DNA of 64,000 nt from Clostridiales bacterium. GTDB lineage: Bacteria; Bacillota; Clostridia; TANB77; SIG350. This document shows, one piece after another, positions 8,080-16,337 of the stretch. Made by a program: the position numbers and the translations under genes. The notes beneath the pieces are model-generated. The model did no database searches, was not told the DNA's origin, and saw only the letters and a list, made by a program, of their open reading frames with translations. Within the stretch, counting starts at the first letter, position 1, and each line of letters begins with the position of its first letter. The DNA is taken from positions 1 through 64,000 of the forward strand of contig SVGE01000005.1 in NCBI GenBank assembly GCA_015056545.1, written 5' to 3'.

Positions 8080-8730
8080 TTATTTTCTTATTTTTATAAA
8101 TACAACTACTATAGCACTAATTAATATAACAACTACTATTATTAACACAATTATTAAATAAAATGAAATTTGTTCACTACCTTCTTCTTGATTATTTTTT
8201 AGATTACTAGTTTGTTCATATACTTCGTCCTTTATTTCAAAAGTATCAATTACATCTTTAAAACTATCATATAACTCTTTTTGTGTTGTAGTATAAGTTA
8301 TATAATATACATTATTTTTACTGGTAAAAATATACTTATATTGGTATATATATTTTTCACTTTCTGGTGTTTGTTTACATTGACTTTTTATTAATAAAGC
8401 ATCATAATTATTAACTTTTACAATTTTACTAGATATTATTTCATTAGGCATATTAGCTTTCTCTAGGGCTCTGTCTATATCTTCTTCTATAGCTTTTATT
8501 TCATCTTCTGTAAAATTAACAACATTGGCTCCATTTTTATTTTCTTTAACAATTATATTAAAATTATCTGTAAGCTTATTAAATGTTATTGTCCCAGTAT
8601 CTTCATCTACACTTTCTACATATTTCTCTGGAATATCTATTTCATATTTTTCATCTGAATAAGCTAATACTGATATAGTAAACATTAAACTAAAAATAAA
8701 TAACACACATAAAATTTTATTTAATTTCAT
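8080..8730 (-). CDS. Secreted membrane-anchored protein with PsbP/DUF1795-like core
   Basis: A 216-residue protein with a signal peptide (residues 1-24, LCVLFIFSLMFTISVLAYS), an extracellular domain and one C-terminal membrane helix (about 190-212) followed by a KIRK tail. The ectodomain begins with EIDIPEKYVESVDEDTGTITF and includes YQYKYIFTSKNNVYYITYTT and SFKDVIDTFEI. That is the pattern of small PsbP-like domains in Gram-positive surface proteins. No catalytic motif is visible and the function is unknown. It lies 12 bases after ruvB and is probably on the same transcript. Confidence 0.6.
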   Translation of the reverse strand: MKLNKILCVLFIFSLMFTISVLAYSDEKYEIDIPEKYVESVDEDTGTITFNKLTDNFNIIVKENKNGANVVNFTEDEIKAIEEDIDRALEKANMPNEIISSKIVKVNNYDALLIKSQCKQTPESEKYIYQYKYIFTSKNNVYYITYTTTQKELYDSFKDVIDTFEIKDEVYEQTSNLKNNQEEGSEQISFYLIIVLIIVVVILISAIVVVFIKIRK

Positions 8731-8742
8731 AATTATCTCTCC

Positions 8743-9747
8743 TTATTTATCATATTTAAAACCTAAATGGTCATATGCTAATTTAGTTGCCATTCTTCCT
8801 CTAGGTGTTCTGTTTAAAAAACCTATTTGCATTAAGTATGGTTCATATACATCTTCTATTGTATCTACTTCCTCACCTATACATGCTGCTAAAGTTTCTA
8901 TTCCAACAGGTCCTCCTTTAAATTTTGTTATAATATTTTCAAGCATCAATCTATCAATATTATCTAAACCTAAATTATCTATTTCTAAACTATTTAAAGC
9001 TATTTGTGCAATATTTAAATCAATTGTTCCATTTCCTTTAACTTGAGCATAATCTCTAACACGTTTTAATAATCTATTTACTATTCTAGGTGTTCCTCTT
9101 GCTCTTCTTGCTATTTCATTTGCACCTTCTTTATCTATAGAAATATTCAAAATTGTAGCAGATCTAACAACAATTTTTTCAAGTTCTTCTATTGAATAGA
9201 GTTCTAGCCTATGTATTACTCCAAATCTATCTCTAAGTGGTGATGTTAAACTTCCTGCTTTTGTTGTTGCACCTATTAGAGTAAATTTTGGTAAATCTAA
9301 TCTTATTGATCTAGCACTAGGGCCTTTACCAATAATTATATCTAATGCAAAGTCTTCTAATGCTGGATAAAGAATTTCTTCAACAGACCTGTTTAACCTA
9401 TGTATTTCATCTATAAATAGCACATCATTATCTGATAAATTTGTAAGTAATGCTGCTAAATCACCTGCTTTTTCTATTGCTGGCCCTGATGTTATTCTGA
9501 TATTACTTCCCATTTCATTAGCTATTATATTAGATAATGTTGTTTTACCTAATCCAGGAGGACCATATAGTAAAACATGGTCAAGTGGCTCTCCCCTTTG
9601 TTTTGCCGCTTCTATAAATATCTTCATATTTTCTTTTACTTTTTCTTGTCCAATATATTCATCTAATGTTCTTGGTCTTAAAGTAGTTTCAATATCTATA
9701 TCCGCTTCTTCTAAACCAGGACATACTATTCTTTCTTCTTCATTCAT
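8743..9747 (-). CDS. ruvB: Holliday junction branch migration ATPase RuvB
   Basis: A 334-residue AAA+ ATPase of typical length. [19 protein letters not shown] opens the domain, Walker A is [12 protein letters not shown] (about residue 58), Walker B is [10 protein letters not shown], sensor 1 is [12 protein letters not shown] and the arginine-finger region is [12 protein letters not shown]. The winged-helix end has RTPRGRMAT. RuvB drives branch migration with RuvA at Holliday junctions. ruvA is not visible in the window, so the usual ruvAB pair is split here. Confidence 0.97.
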   Translation of the reverse strand: MNEEERIVCPGLEEADIDIETTLRPRTLDEYIGQEKVKENMKIFIEAAKQRGEPLDHVLLYGPPGLGKTTLSNIIANEMGSNIRITSGPAIEKAGDLAALLTNLSDNDVLFIDEIHRLNRSVEEILYPALEDFALDIIIGKGPSARSIRLDLPKFTLIGATTKAGSLTSPLRDRFGVIHRLELYSIEELEKIVVRSATILNISIDKEGANEIARRARGTPRIVNRLLKRVRDYAQVKGNGTIDLNIAQIALNSLEIDNLGLDNIDRLMLENIITKFKGGPVGIETLAACIGEEVDTIEDVYEPYLMQIGFLNRTPRGRMATKLAYDHLGFKYDK

Positions 9748-9862
9748 TTTTATCTTCCTTTCATCAATTACATTATATATTAGATATATAAAAAAAACTA
9801 GTGTTTTATTTTACTTTTAATATTTTTTGTAATCTTTTTTATATAAAAATACTCTTTTTTGG

Positions 9863-9891
9863 TTTACATAACATCATTTTTAGTGTATAAT
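9863..9891 (+). promoter_or_regulatory. Sigma-A promoter of the S1-domain gene
   Basis: TTTACA (9863-9868), a 17-base spacer and TATAAT (9886-9891) lie about 70 bases before the plus-strand ATG at 9961. The region 9748-9960 is the divergent spacer with ruvB; no other element was recognised there. Confidence 0.7.
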
Positions 9892-9960
9892 ATATATGGA
9901 GTTTTTCATTTTATAAAAATTGAGTAAAAAATTTTTTACACGGAGGTCGAATATATATAT

Positions 9961-10530
9961 ATGAGAAGAATTAAACAAAATTTCTATCCTGAAGGATATT
10001 TTGAAGTTATTCGGATAGAAAATATGTCTGTTGAGGAAATAGAAGAAATAACGGGAAAAAATGTAGTTGTATCCGGAAGAGTAATTGCATATATTGCTGA
10101 TGATACATCAAATTATCTTAAAATAGATATGGGAAATGGTAGAATCGGAATTATATATACAGAAAATGATGAAGATATATACAAGAATAAATCTCTTGTT
10201 AACGAAGTAATTAATTTTCGTATAAAAACTAAAAACGAAAACAACGAATATATTCTTGAAAGGAATTCATTAATTAATAAAGCAAGAAATGAAATTCTCC
10301 AAAATATTAAAATCGGGGATATAATTAAATCAAAAATTGTAGCATTCCTCGGTTATGGAGTTTTCGTAGATATTGGTTGGGGAGCAACAGCTCTACTTTA
10401 TAAAACAGATATCATCGGAAACCCAAGTCATCCAAAAGAAGTCCTGAAAAACACTACATTCTTAGATGTTGAAATTAAGAATATTTCTGATGATGGTAAT
10501 ATTTATGTTAAAATGATAGAAAATGGTTGA
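9961..10530 (+). CDS. S1 RNA-binding domain protein
   Basis: A 189-residue protein with two OB-fold-like segments. Residues about 30-100 (KNVVVSGRVIAYIADDTSNYLKIDMGNGRIGII) are degenerate. Residues about 115-187 form an S1 domain (IKIGDIIKSKIVAFLGYGVFVDIGWGATALLYKTDI). It resembles short S1-like proteins in Firmicutes and their mobile elements rather than ribosomal S1. Codon choice (CGG, CGT, TCC, CTC, ATC) is less AT-biased than its neighbours, which hints at transfer. It has its own promoter and a GGAGG site at 9943-9947. RNA binding is inferred from the fold. Confidence 0.7.
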   Translation: MRRIKQNFYPEGYFEVIRIENMSVEEIEEITGKNVVVSGRVIAYIADDTSNYLKIDMGNGRIGIIYTENDEDIYKNKSLVNEVINFRIKTKNENNEYILERNSLINKARNEILQNIKIGDIIKSKIVAFLGYGVFVDIGWGATALLYKTDIIGNPSHPKEVLKNTTFLDVEIKNISDDGNIYVKMIENG

Positions 10531-10548
10531 ATATCAACCATTTTCTAT
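10516..10548 (+). terminator. Terminator overlapping the end of the S1-domain gene
   Basis: ATAGAAAATGGTTGA (10516-10530) and its exact complement (10534-10548) form a perfect 15-bp stem followed by a T-rich run. The stop codon lies inside the left arm. Confidence 0.85.
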
Positions 10549-10565
10549 TTTCTTTTTTAAAGTTA

Positions 10566-10593
10566 TTGACTTATTTATTTTTCCTTGTATAAT
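10566..10593 (+). promoter_or_regulatory. Sigma-A promoter of yhbY
   Basis: TTGACT (10566-10571), a 16-base spacer and TATAAT (10588-10593), directly after the preceding terminator and 25 bases before the ATG. Confidence 0.8.
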
Positions 10594-10618
10594 ATATATA
10601 GAAAGGCAAGGTGTTTTT

Positions 10619-10912
10619 ATGACTAGTAAACAAAGAGCATATTTACGTAGTTTAGCAAATACAATAAAACCAGTTTATCAAATTGGTAAAAATGGTTTAA
10701 ATGAAAATCAAATAGAAGCAATTGATAATACATTAGAAGCAAGAGAATTAATTAAAATAAATACTCTTGTTACAACTCCTGAAGATATTACTGATATAGC
10801 TAATGAAATTGCTAATAAAACTAATAGTGATATTGTACAAATAATGGGAAATAAAATAACATTATATAGAAAAGCTAAAAAAAATTCAAAAATAGAATTA
10901 CCAAAAAAATAA
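10619..10912 (+). CDS. yhbY: CRM-domain RNA-binding protein YhbY
   Basis: A 97-residue protein starting at ATG 10619 behind AAGGCAAGG. Upstream in-frame codons cross the promoter and terminator and are rejected. It has MTSKQRAYLRSLANTIKPVYQIGKNGL, the hallmark of the YhbY/CRS1 RNA-binding (CRM) fold, and ends with NKITLYRK. Family members bind pre-50S ribosomal particles and help assembly. It is a single-gene unit with its own promoter and a convergent terminator against the next gene. Confidence 0.92.
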   Translation: MTSKQRAYLRSLANTIKPVYQIGKNGLNENQIEAIDNTLEARELIKINTLVTTPEDITDIANEIANKTNSDIVQIMGNKITLYRKAKKNSKIELPKK

Positions 10913-10941
10913 TGATAAACACGGTTTATCATTATTTTTTA
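10905..10941. terminator. Bidirectional terminator between yhbY and the P-loop/Asp23 gene
   Basis: AAATAATGATAAA and TTTATCATTATTT flank a short CACGG loop, with A-rich and T-rich sides serving the two convergent genes. Confidence 0.8.
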
Positions 10942-11759
10942 TTCAAAGAATCTGTATTTATGCTTTTAGCTGTAACAATTATATCAAAAACATTCATTGA
11001 AGTATATTTTTCAATATCGTATTTTATAGCATCTTTTAATTCTTTCATAGTTTGTCTAATATCAAATCCATAATTTAATATAACTTCTACTTTTATTATT
11101 ACTCCTTCATTATAACTATTTGCTTCTACTTTAGTAGTTTTATATACACCTTCAATTTTATCTGAATTATATTGAGCAAATTGTCTAAACACATTAATTG
11201 AAATATTATAGTCACCTATATATGTATAAGTAGGTCTAATAATAGATTTTTCACTTATAAACATTTTGTTATCTTTACTTTTCTTAAATATTTGAAGTGA
11301 ATCTAATAAATACCCTGAAAAATCTTTTTTTAGTTCAAATGTAGGAACTGGAATAACATGTTTTCCTTCAACCTGTCTAACATTTTTAGCTGTTTGTATT
11401 TCTTCTGGTGTTGCTACATCTTCAATATATATTGTTTTTTCAATAGGTGGAAAACCTAAATTATTTACAATTTGATTTACCATATTATCTGATGTTCCAA
11501 GAATTAATATAGAATCAATCTCTTCTCTTTGTCTATATCTATCTATTTCTTCTTTTTGTCCTGGTCTGCTAAATAAAGCCTGTTTAACAGAAGCAATTTT
11601 TGTTTCAGCTTTTTTAGCAGATACCCCAGCAACTACTTTATTACCTTTTATTAAAAGTGCATCATCTATTATATAATTAAGTCCATATTCTTTTGCAACC
11701 ATTTGTGCTCTATGGCTTTTACCACTACCACTAGTTCCTACAAAAGCATATACTTTCAT
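10932..11759 (-). CDS. P-loop NTPase fused to an Asp23/Gls24-like domain
   Basis: A 275-residue two-part protein. The N-terminal half has Walker A FVGTSGSGKSHRA (residues 6-18) and ILILGTSDNMVNQIV. The C-terminal half (about 165-270) resembles the Asp23/Gls24 (DUF322) domain: RPTYTYIGDYNISINVFRQFAQ, GVIIKVEVILNYGFDIRQTM, NVFDIIVTAKSI. Asp23 proteins are linked to the cell envelope and alkaline stress. The fusion probably couples nucleotide binding to such a scaffold, but its job is unknown. It lies 14 bases after pnp and is probably expressed with it. Confidence 0.75.
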   Translation of the reverse strand: MKVYAFVGTSGSGKSHRAQMVAKEYGLNYIIDDALLIKGNKVVAGVSAKKAETKIASVKQALFSRPGQKEEIDRYRQREEIDSILILGTSDNMVNQIVNNLGFPPIEKTIYIEDVATPEEIQTAKNVRQVEGKHVIPVPTFELKKDFSGYLLDSLQIFKKSKDNKMFISEKSIIRPTYTYIGDYNISINVFRQFAQYNSDKIEGVYKTTKVEANSYNEGVIIKVEVILNYGFDIRQTMKELKDAIKYDIEKYTSMNVFDIIVTAKSINTDSLNKK

Positions 11760-11773
11760 ATATATCCCTCTCT

Positions 11774-13894
11774 TTATTCTTCATCTGTATCTTCTTGTGG
11801 AAGAGCATCTTTTCTTGAAAGATTTATTCTTCCTTGTTCATCTATATCTAAAACTTTTACTAAGAATTCATCTCCAATATTTACTACATCTTCAACTTTT
11901 TCTACTCTTTTTCTATCTAGTTTAGAAATATGAACCATACCTTCTTTTCCAGGTAAAATTTCAACAAATGCTCCAAAATTCATTATTCTAACAACTTTAC
12001 CCATATATATTTCTCCTGGCTCTATTTCTTTAGCTATTCCTTCTATCATTTTGATAGCTTTTTGTGCATTTTCTTCATCTATTGAACCAACAAATACTGT
12101 TCCGTCATCTTCAATATCTATTTTTACACCAGTTTCTTCAATAATTTTATTGATAACTTTACCACCTGCACCAATAACTTCTCTTATTTTATCTGGATTA
12201 ATTTTTAAAGTATACATTTTTGGTGCGTATTTAGATAAGTTTTCTCTTGGTTTATCTATTGCTTTTAACATAACTTCATCTAAAATATATTTTCTAGCAT
12301 TTTTAGTTCTTTCAAAAGCTTCAGCTATTATTTCATAACTTAAACCATCAATTTTTATATCTACTTGTATTGCTGTTATACCATTTTTTGTACCAGCAAC
12401 TTTAAAGTCCATATCTCCAAAGAAATCTTCTAATCCTTGAATATCTAACATCATAATATATTTATCTGGATCATTTTCATCTGTTACTAATCCTGTTGAA
12501 ATACCTGCTACTGGTTCTTTAATTGGAACACCAGCATCCATTAATGCAAGTGTTGAACCACATATACTTCCTTGTGAAGTTGAACCATTTGAAGATAAAA
12601 CTTCTGATACAACTCTTATAGCATATGGGAATTCTTCTTGGCTTGGTATAACTGGTTCTAACGCTCTTTCAGCTAAAGCACCATGACCAATTTCTCTTCT
12701 ACCAGGTCCTCTTGAAGGTCTTGCTTCACCAACACTATATGATGGAAAATTATAGTGATGCATATATCTTTTATTTTCTTGTTCATCTAATCCATCTAAT
12801 TCTTGAACCTCACTTATTGCACCTAATGTTACTATTGACATAACTTGAGTTTGTCCTCTTGAGAATAATGCACTACCATGTGTTCTATTAAATAATCCTA
12901 CTTCTGCAGATAATGGTCTAATTTCATCTAATCTTCTACCATCAACTCTTTTATGTTCTTCATAAATCATTTTTCTAACAGTTTTCTTTTCAATTCTATA
13001 TATAGCTTCTTTTATATCTGCCATTTTTTCATCAATTTCTTCACCATAAACATCTGTAAAATGTTCAACAGTTTTTTGAGTTAATGCATCTAAATTAGCA
13101 TCTCTATCTTCTTTTTCTACTGCTTGTACAGCTTGATACATATCATCTTTGATAAATTCGTATACATCATTATATACATTTTCATCAACCCCAAATGATT
13201 TATATTGCATTTTTTCTTTACCAATTTCAGCTTGCATTTTTTCAATTAATTCAATTACTTTTTTAATTTCTTCATGACCTTTTTTAATAGCTTCTAACAT
13301 AATATCTTCTGGTATTTCATCAGCACCAGCTTCTATCATACAAACTTTAGATTTTGTTCCTGCTACTGTTAAAGTTAATTTTGTTTTTTCTCTTTGCTCT
13401 AATGTTGGATTTATAACTATCTCACCATCAACATAACCAACTGACACACCAGCTATTGGTCCATTAAATGGTATATCTGATATACTAGTCGCAACAGATG
13501 CACCAATCATTGCTGCAATTTCTGGGCTATTATCTTGTTCAACAGCTATAACCATACAATTTATACATACATCATTTCTAAAATCTTTTGGGAATAATGG
13601 TCTCATAGGTCTATCTATAACCCTTGATACTAATATTGCTTTTTCTGATGGTTTTCCTTCTCTTTTAATAAATCCACCTGGTATTTTACCAACTGCATAT
13701 AATCTTTCTTCATAATCTACACTTAGTGGGAAGAAATCAATTCCATCTCTTGGTTCTTTTGATGCTGTAACATTAACTATAACAGCTGTATCACCATATC
13801 TAACTAAACAAGAACCATTTGCTAATCCTGCCATTTTTCCTGTTTCAATAACTAGCTTTCTTCCTGCTAATTCCATTTCATAAGTTTTAAACAT
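11774..13894 (-). CDS. pnp: Polyribonucleotide nucleotidyltransferase (PNPase)
   Basis: A 706-residue enzyme of standard length. It has two RNase PH domains (first with [24 protein letters not shown]; second with [15 protein letters not shown] and the catalytic-site region [30 protein letters not shown]). A KH domain ([17 protein letters not shown]) and an S1 domain ([26 protein letters not shown]) follow. It degrades RNA 3' to 5' with phosphate and belongs to the degradosome. It follows rpsO, the classic bacterial order, with a large hairpin in its leader that may mediate autoregulation. The start has AGGAGG at the right distance. Confidence 0.98.
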   Translation of the reverse strand: MFKTYEMELAGRKLVIETGKMAGLANGSCLVRYGDTAVIVNVTASKEPRDGIDFFPLSVDYEERLYAVGKIPGGFIKREGKPSEKAILVSRVIDRPMRPLFPKDFRNDVCINCMVIAVEQDNSPEIAAMIGASVATSISDIPFNGPIAGVSVGYVDGEIVINPTLEQREKTKLTLTVAGTKSKVCMIEAGADEIPEDIMLEAIKKGHEEIKKVIELIEKMQAEIGKEKMQYKSFGVDENVYNDVYEFIKDDMYQAVQAVEKEDRDANLDALTQKTVEHFTDVYGEEIDEKMADIKEAIYRIEKKTVRKMIYEEHKRVDGRRLDEIRPLSAEVGLFNRTHGSALFSRGQTQVMSIVTLGAISEVQELDGLDEQENKRYMHHYNFPSYSVGEARPSRGPGRREIGHGALAERALEPVIPSQEEFPYAIRVVSEVLSSNGSTSQGSICGSTLALMDAGVPIKEPVAGISTGLVTDENDPDKYIMMLDIQGLEDFFGDMDFKVAGTKNGITAIQVDIKIDGLSYEIIAEAFERTKNARKYILDEVMLKAIDKPRENLSKYAPKMYTLKINPDKIREVIGAGGKVINKIIEETGVKIDIEDDGTVFVGSIDEENAQKAIKMIEGIAKEIEPGEIYMGKVVRIMNFGAFVEILPGKEGMVHISKLDRKRVEKVEDVVNIGDEFLVKVLDIDEQGRINLSRKDALPQEDTDEE

Positions 13895-13916
13895 AAAAAT
13901 TCCTCCTTCTTATTTA

Positions 13917-13985
13917 AGGGCATTGTAGATTGTAGTTTCTATATTAAAATAATAATACACAAACTACATCCTACATACTATGCCC
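13917..13985 (-). promoter_or_regulatory. Long hairpin in the pnp leader
   Basis: On the minus strand GGGCAT...GTAG..TGTAGTTT pairs with AAACTACA..CTAC..ATGCCC around an AT-rich loop. This double-stranded element sits just before the pnp ribosome site. In other bacteria a pnp leader stem is cut by RNase III and then controlled by PNPase itself; the same role is inferred here. Confidence 0.6.
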
Positions 13986-14057
13986 TAATATATTTTAAAC
14001 AAAATTAGGAAGAATAGTCAAAATTTTGTGTAACTATCCTCCCTATAAAAATATTAA

Positions 14058-14312
14058 CTATTTTCTTAAATTTAATTTTTCAATTAAAGCTCTGTAAGCT
14101 TCTAAATCTTTGTTTTTTAAATAGTTTAATAAGCTTCTTCTTTTACCAACCATTTTTAATAATCCCATTCTTGAGTGATTATCTTTTTTGTGTTCTTTTA
14201 AATGTTCATTTAAGTGGTTGATTCTGTCAGTTAATAATGCAATTTGAACTTCTGGTGAACCAGTATCAGTATCATGTTTTTTATATGCATTAATTATTTC
14301 AACTTTTTCCAT
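14058..14312 (-). CDS. rpsO: 30S ribosomal protein S15
   Basis: An 84-residue S15, a few residues shorter than the usual 88-89. The family signature is intact: [54 protein letters not shown], split here by no frameshift. It binds 16S rRNA in the central domain of the small subunit. AGGAGGTG lies at the right distance from the ATG at 14312. The 150 bases upstream form the leader, with candidate structure but no clear known S15 operator. Confidence 0.96.
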   Translation of the reverse strand: MEKVEIINAYKKHDTDTGSPEVQIALLTDRINHLNEHLKEHKKDNHSRMGLLKMVGKRRSLLNYLKNKDLEAYRALIEKLNLRK

Positions 14313-14464
14313 AATTACACCTCCTATAATTTAATATAAGCGCCTTAAACTAAGAAATAATTGGTGTGTTATCTTAAATCCTAGTATAAGGTTTTTAGCC
14401 TTAAATATTATACATGAAAAATATACTAATTTCAATAGTTTTACTGAATTTTTGTATATAATTA

Positions 14465-15094
14465 CTAATTTTCTAGTGGCATCTTACAATATTCACATTT
14501 AGCATCTTCTATTTCTACTATATTTTTTGCTCCACAACAATTACATATAACAACTTTAGCCTTTATCCTTTTTACATTTTCCTTATTTTGATTTATTATA
14601 TTCATATCTTTAGATAATACTATTTCTTTTGTAACCATATTAATATATGCTCCTGGAATATATCCCTTACTTATATATTTTTGCAATTCTTTTTCTACTG
14701 TTTCTACTGATTTTCCAGTTATATTAGCTATCTCATTTATAGTTCTAACATTTCCGCTATAAATAATTGATTTATATTGTTCTATTATTTCAGATTCCTT
14801 TATATAGCTTTTACCTACTCTTCTTAAACAATATCCAATTAGTGCAAACATAGAAATTAAAATAATATCATCTTTTCCAAACCCTTCCATTAGACATGCA
14901 ATAATTCCTATTCCAGCTATTGCATATGGAGCAATGCCTAAAATATTAAAAATTCTTCCTATAATTCCATTTATATTTTTATTAAAAGACAGTCTTTTAA
15001 TAAGTAAAAAAATTCCTACTGGCCAAAAAAATATAAAAGCTACAATAATTACTGGCCATGAATAAATTGAATTCATTTCATCATTTTCATTCAT
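14465..15094 (-). CDS. Membrane protein with winged-helix-like segment and zinc ribbon
   Basis: About 209 residues from the ATG at 15094. An upstream in-frame ATG at 15109 overlaps the GGAGG site. Two or three hydrophobic helices occupy the first 90 residues (YSWPVIIVAFIFFWPVGIFLL and AIAGIGIIACLMEGF). A cytoplasmic part with VRTINEIANITGKSVETVEKELQKYI looks like a helix-turn-helix or PCI-type winged helix. The C-terminal CNCCGAKN...AKCEYCKMPL is a four-cysteine zinc ribbon. Similar proteins occur in Clostridia next to stress genes. No function is assigned. Confidence 0.6.
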   Translation of the reverse strand: MNENDEMNSIYSWPVIIVAFIFFWPVGIFLLIKRLSFNKNINGIIGRIFNILGIAPYAIAGIGIIACLMEGFGKDDIILISMFALIGYCLRRVGKSYIKESEIIEQYKSIIYSGNVRTINEIANITGKSVETVEKELQKYISKGYIPGAYINMVTKEIVLSKDMNIINQNKENVKRIKAKVVICNCCGAKNIVEIEDAKCEYCKMPLEN

Positions 15095-15186
15095 TTCTTT
15101 TTCCTCCATTTTTCTACTTTTTTTACTATTATATTATAACATTTTATTTAATTCAAGTAAAATTGACTTTTTATCTTAATAAAGAA

Positions 15187-15228
15187 AAAGGAAAATATAC
15201 AGTTATTTTACGTATATTTTCCTCTTTT
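15187..15228 (-). terminator. Intrinsic terminator
   Basis: AGGAAAATATAC and GTATATTTTCCT pair, followed on the minus strand by a T-rich stretch just after the stop at 15232. Confidence 0.75.
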
Positions 15229-15231
15229 CCT

Positions 15232-15513
15232 TTAATAAAATATTTGTCCAGTTTGTACCAAATTCAAATATTCATCCCTTTTTTGTTCGTTTGAAAAAAT
15301 TATAGAGAACCGAACAGAAATTGGCGCACTTCTTCTTTTATTATGGTCGATATCTCTTACTATACCTCCAAAATCTTTTGCTTTTTCAATAATTTTTACT
15401 GCACTTTCTATTAAAACTAGCTCTCCCATTTTATTTCCAGCTTCTCCAAATGCTTCTAATATTGGCATCATTTTATTTCTATCGAAAAACCAAAATACTG
15501 GTACACAACTCAT
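15232..15513 (-). CDS. Hypothetical protein, 93 aa
   Basis: The start is ATG 15513 behind AAAGGGAGTG; a GTG nine bases upstream falls in the ribosome site. The sequence is soluble-looking, with no membrane helix, and contains GEAGNKMGELVLIESAVKII and FGGIVRDIDHNKRRSAPISVRFSII. The basic patch NKRRSAP is followed by a beta-rich end. I do not recognise the family. It is a single-gene unit between terminators, upstream of the zinc-ribbon protein and downstream of tcdA. Confidence 0.55.
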   Translation of the reverse strand: MSCVPVFWFFDRNKMMPILEAFGEAGNKMGELVLIESAVKIIEKAKDFGGIVRDIDHNKRRSAPISVRFSIIFSNEQKRDEYLNLVQTGQIFY

Positions 15514-15587
15514 ATAGAGCACTCCCTTTTATAAAAAATTTTATTTCTTAAATTATATCACATTTTTATACAAAATTATATACTTCT

Positions 15588-16283
15588 TTATTCATTTATA
15601 ATATCTTTTATAACTTCACTAGCAATTATTAAACCAGCAACTGATGGAACAAAGGAGATACTTGCTGGAACATTTTCATAATTTTCATTATCTATTTTTT
15701 TAGGCTCTTCTTTTGAATATACAACTTTTAGCTTTTTTATTCCCTGTTTTCTTAATTCTTTTCTAATTACTTTAGCTAAAGGACATACTTCTGTTTTATT
15801 AATATCTGTAACTTCTATCTCAGTTGGATTTAATTTATTTCCTGTTCCCATTGAACTAATTATTTTTATATTTTCTTTGTTTGCTCTTACAATAAGTTCA
15901 ATTTTTGCTTTTACTGTATCTATAGCATCAACTATATAATCATAATTTTTTAATGGATATCTATCTGCATTTTCTGGAAGATAAAAGATAGGAAATTTAT
16001 TAATCTTAACTTCTGGATTAATCTCTAATATTCTTTCTTCCATTACATCAACTTTAAGTTTTCCTATTGTTTTTGTTGTGGCTATAATTTGCCTATTAAT
16101 ATTTGACTCACTAACTATATCGTTATCATAAAGGTCAATATGTTTTATACCGCTTCTTACAAGCGCCTCTACTACATATCCACCTACTCCACCTATTCCA
16201 AATACAGCTATTTTTTTACTTCCTATTTTCTCTAAATTTTCTTTACCTATTAACATTTCTGTTCTTAAAAATTTATCACTCAT
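15588..16283 (-). CDS. tcdA: tRNA threonylcarbamoyladenosine dehydratase (CsdL/TcdA), ThiF family
   Basis: About 231 residues from ATG 16283; the ATG at 16295 overlaps the GGAGG. The E1-like ATP site is clear: FGIGGVGGYVVEALVRSGI (residues 28-46), DLYDNDIVSESNINRQ, and DAIDTVKAKIELI, with SSMGTGNKLNP and KTEVCPLAKVIRKELRK. TcdA cyclises t6A37 in ANN-decoding tRNAs. Length and motifs fit TcdA better than MoeB or ThiF. It lies just downstream of thrS, whose tRNA carries t6A, but that link may be chance. Confidence 0.88.
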   Translation of the reverse strand: MSDKFLRTEMLIGKENLEKIGSKKIAVFGIGGVGGYVVEALVRSGIKHIDLYDNDIVSESNINRQIIATTKTIGKLKVDVMEERILEINPEVKINKFPIFYLPENADRYPLKNYDYIVDAIDTVKAKIELIVRANKENIKIISSMGTGNKLNPTEIEVTDINKTEVCPLAKVIRKELRKQGIKKLKVVYSKEEPKKIDNENYENVPASISFVPSVAGLIIASEVIKDIINE

Positions 16284-16337
16284 TTTATCCTCCATAAAGC
16301 ATAGGGGTATACACTCTAATTATATACCCCTTTTTAT

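Noticed and set aside
16305-16335. Hairpin GGGGTATA/TATACCCC as the thrS terminator
   Set aside because: The T run follows on the plus strand, not the minus strand, so its use as a thrS terminator is doubtful.
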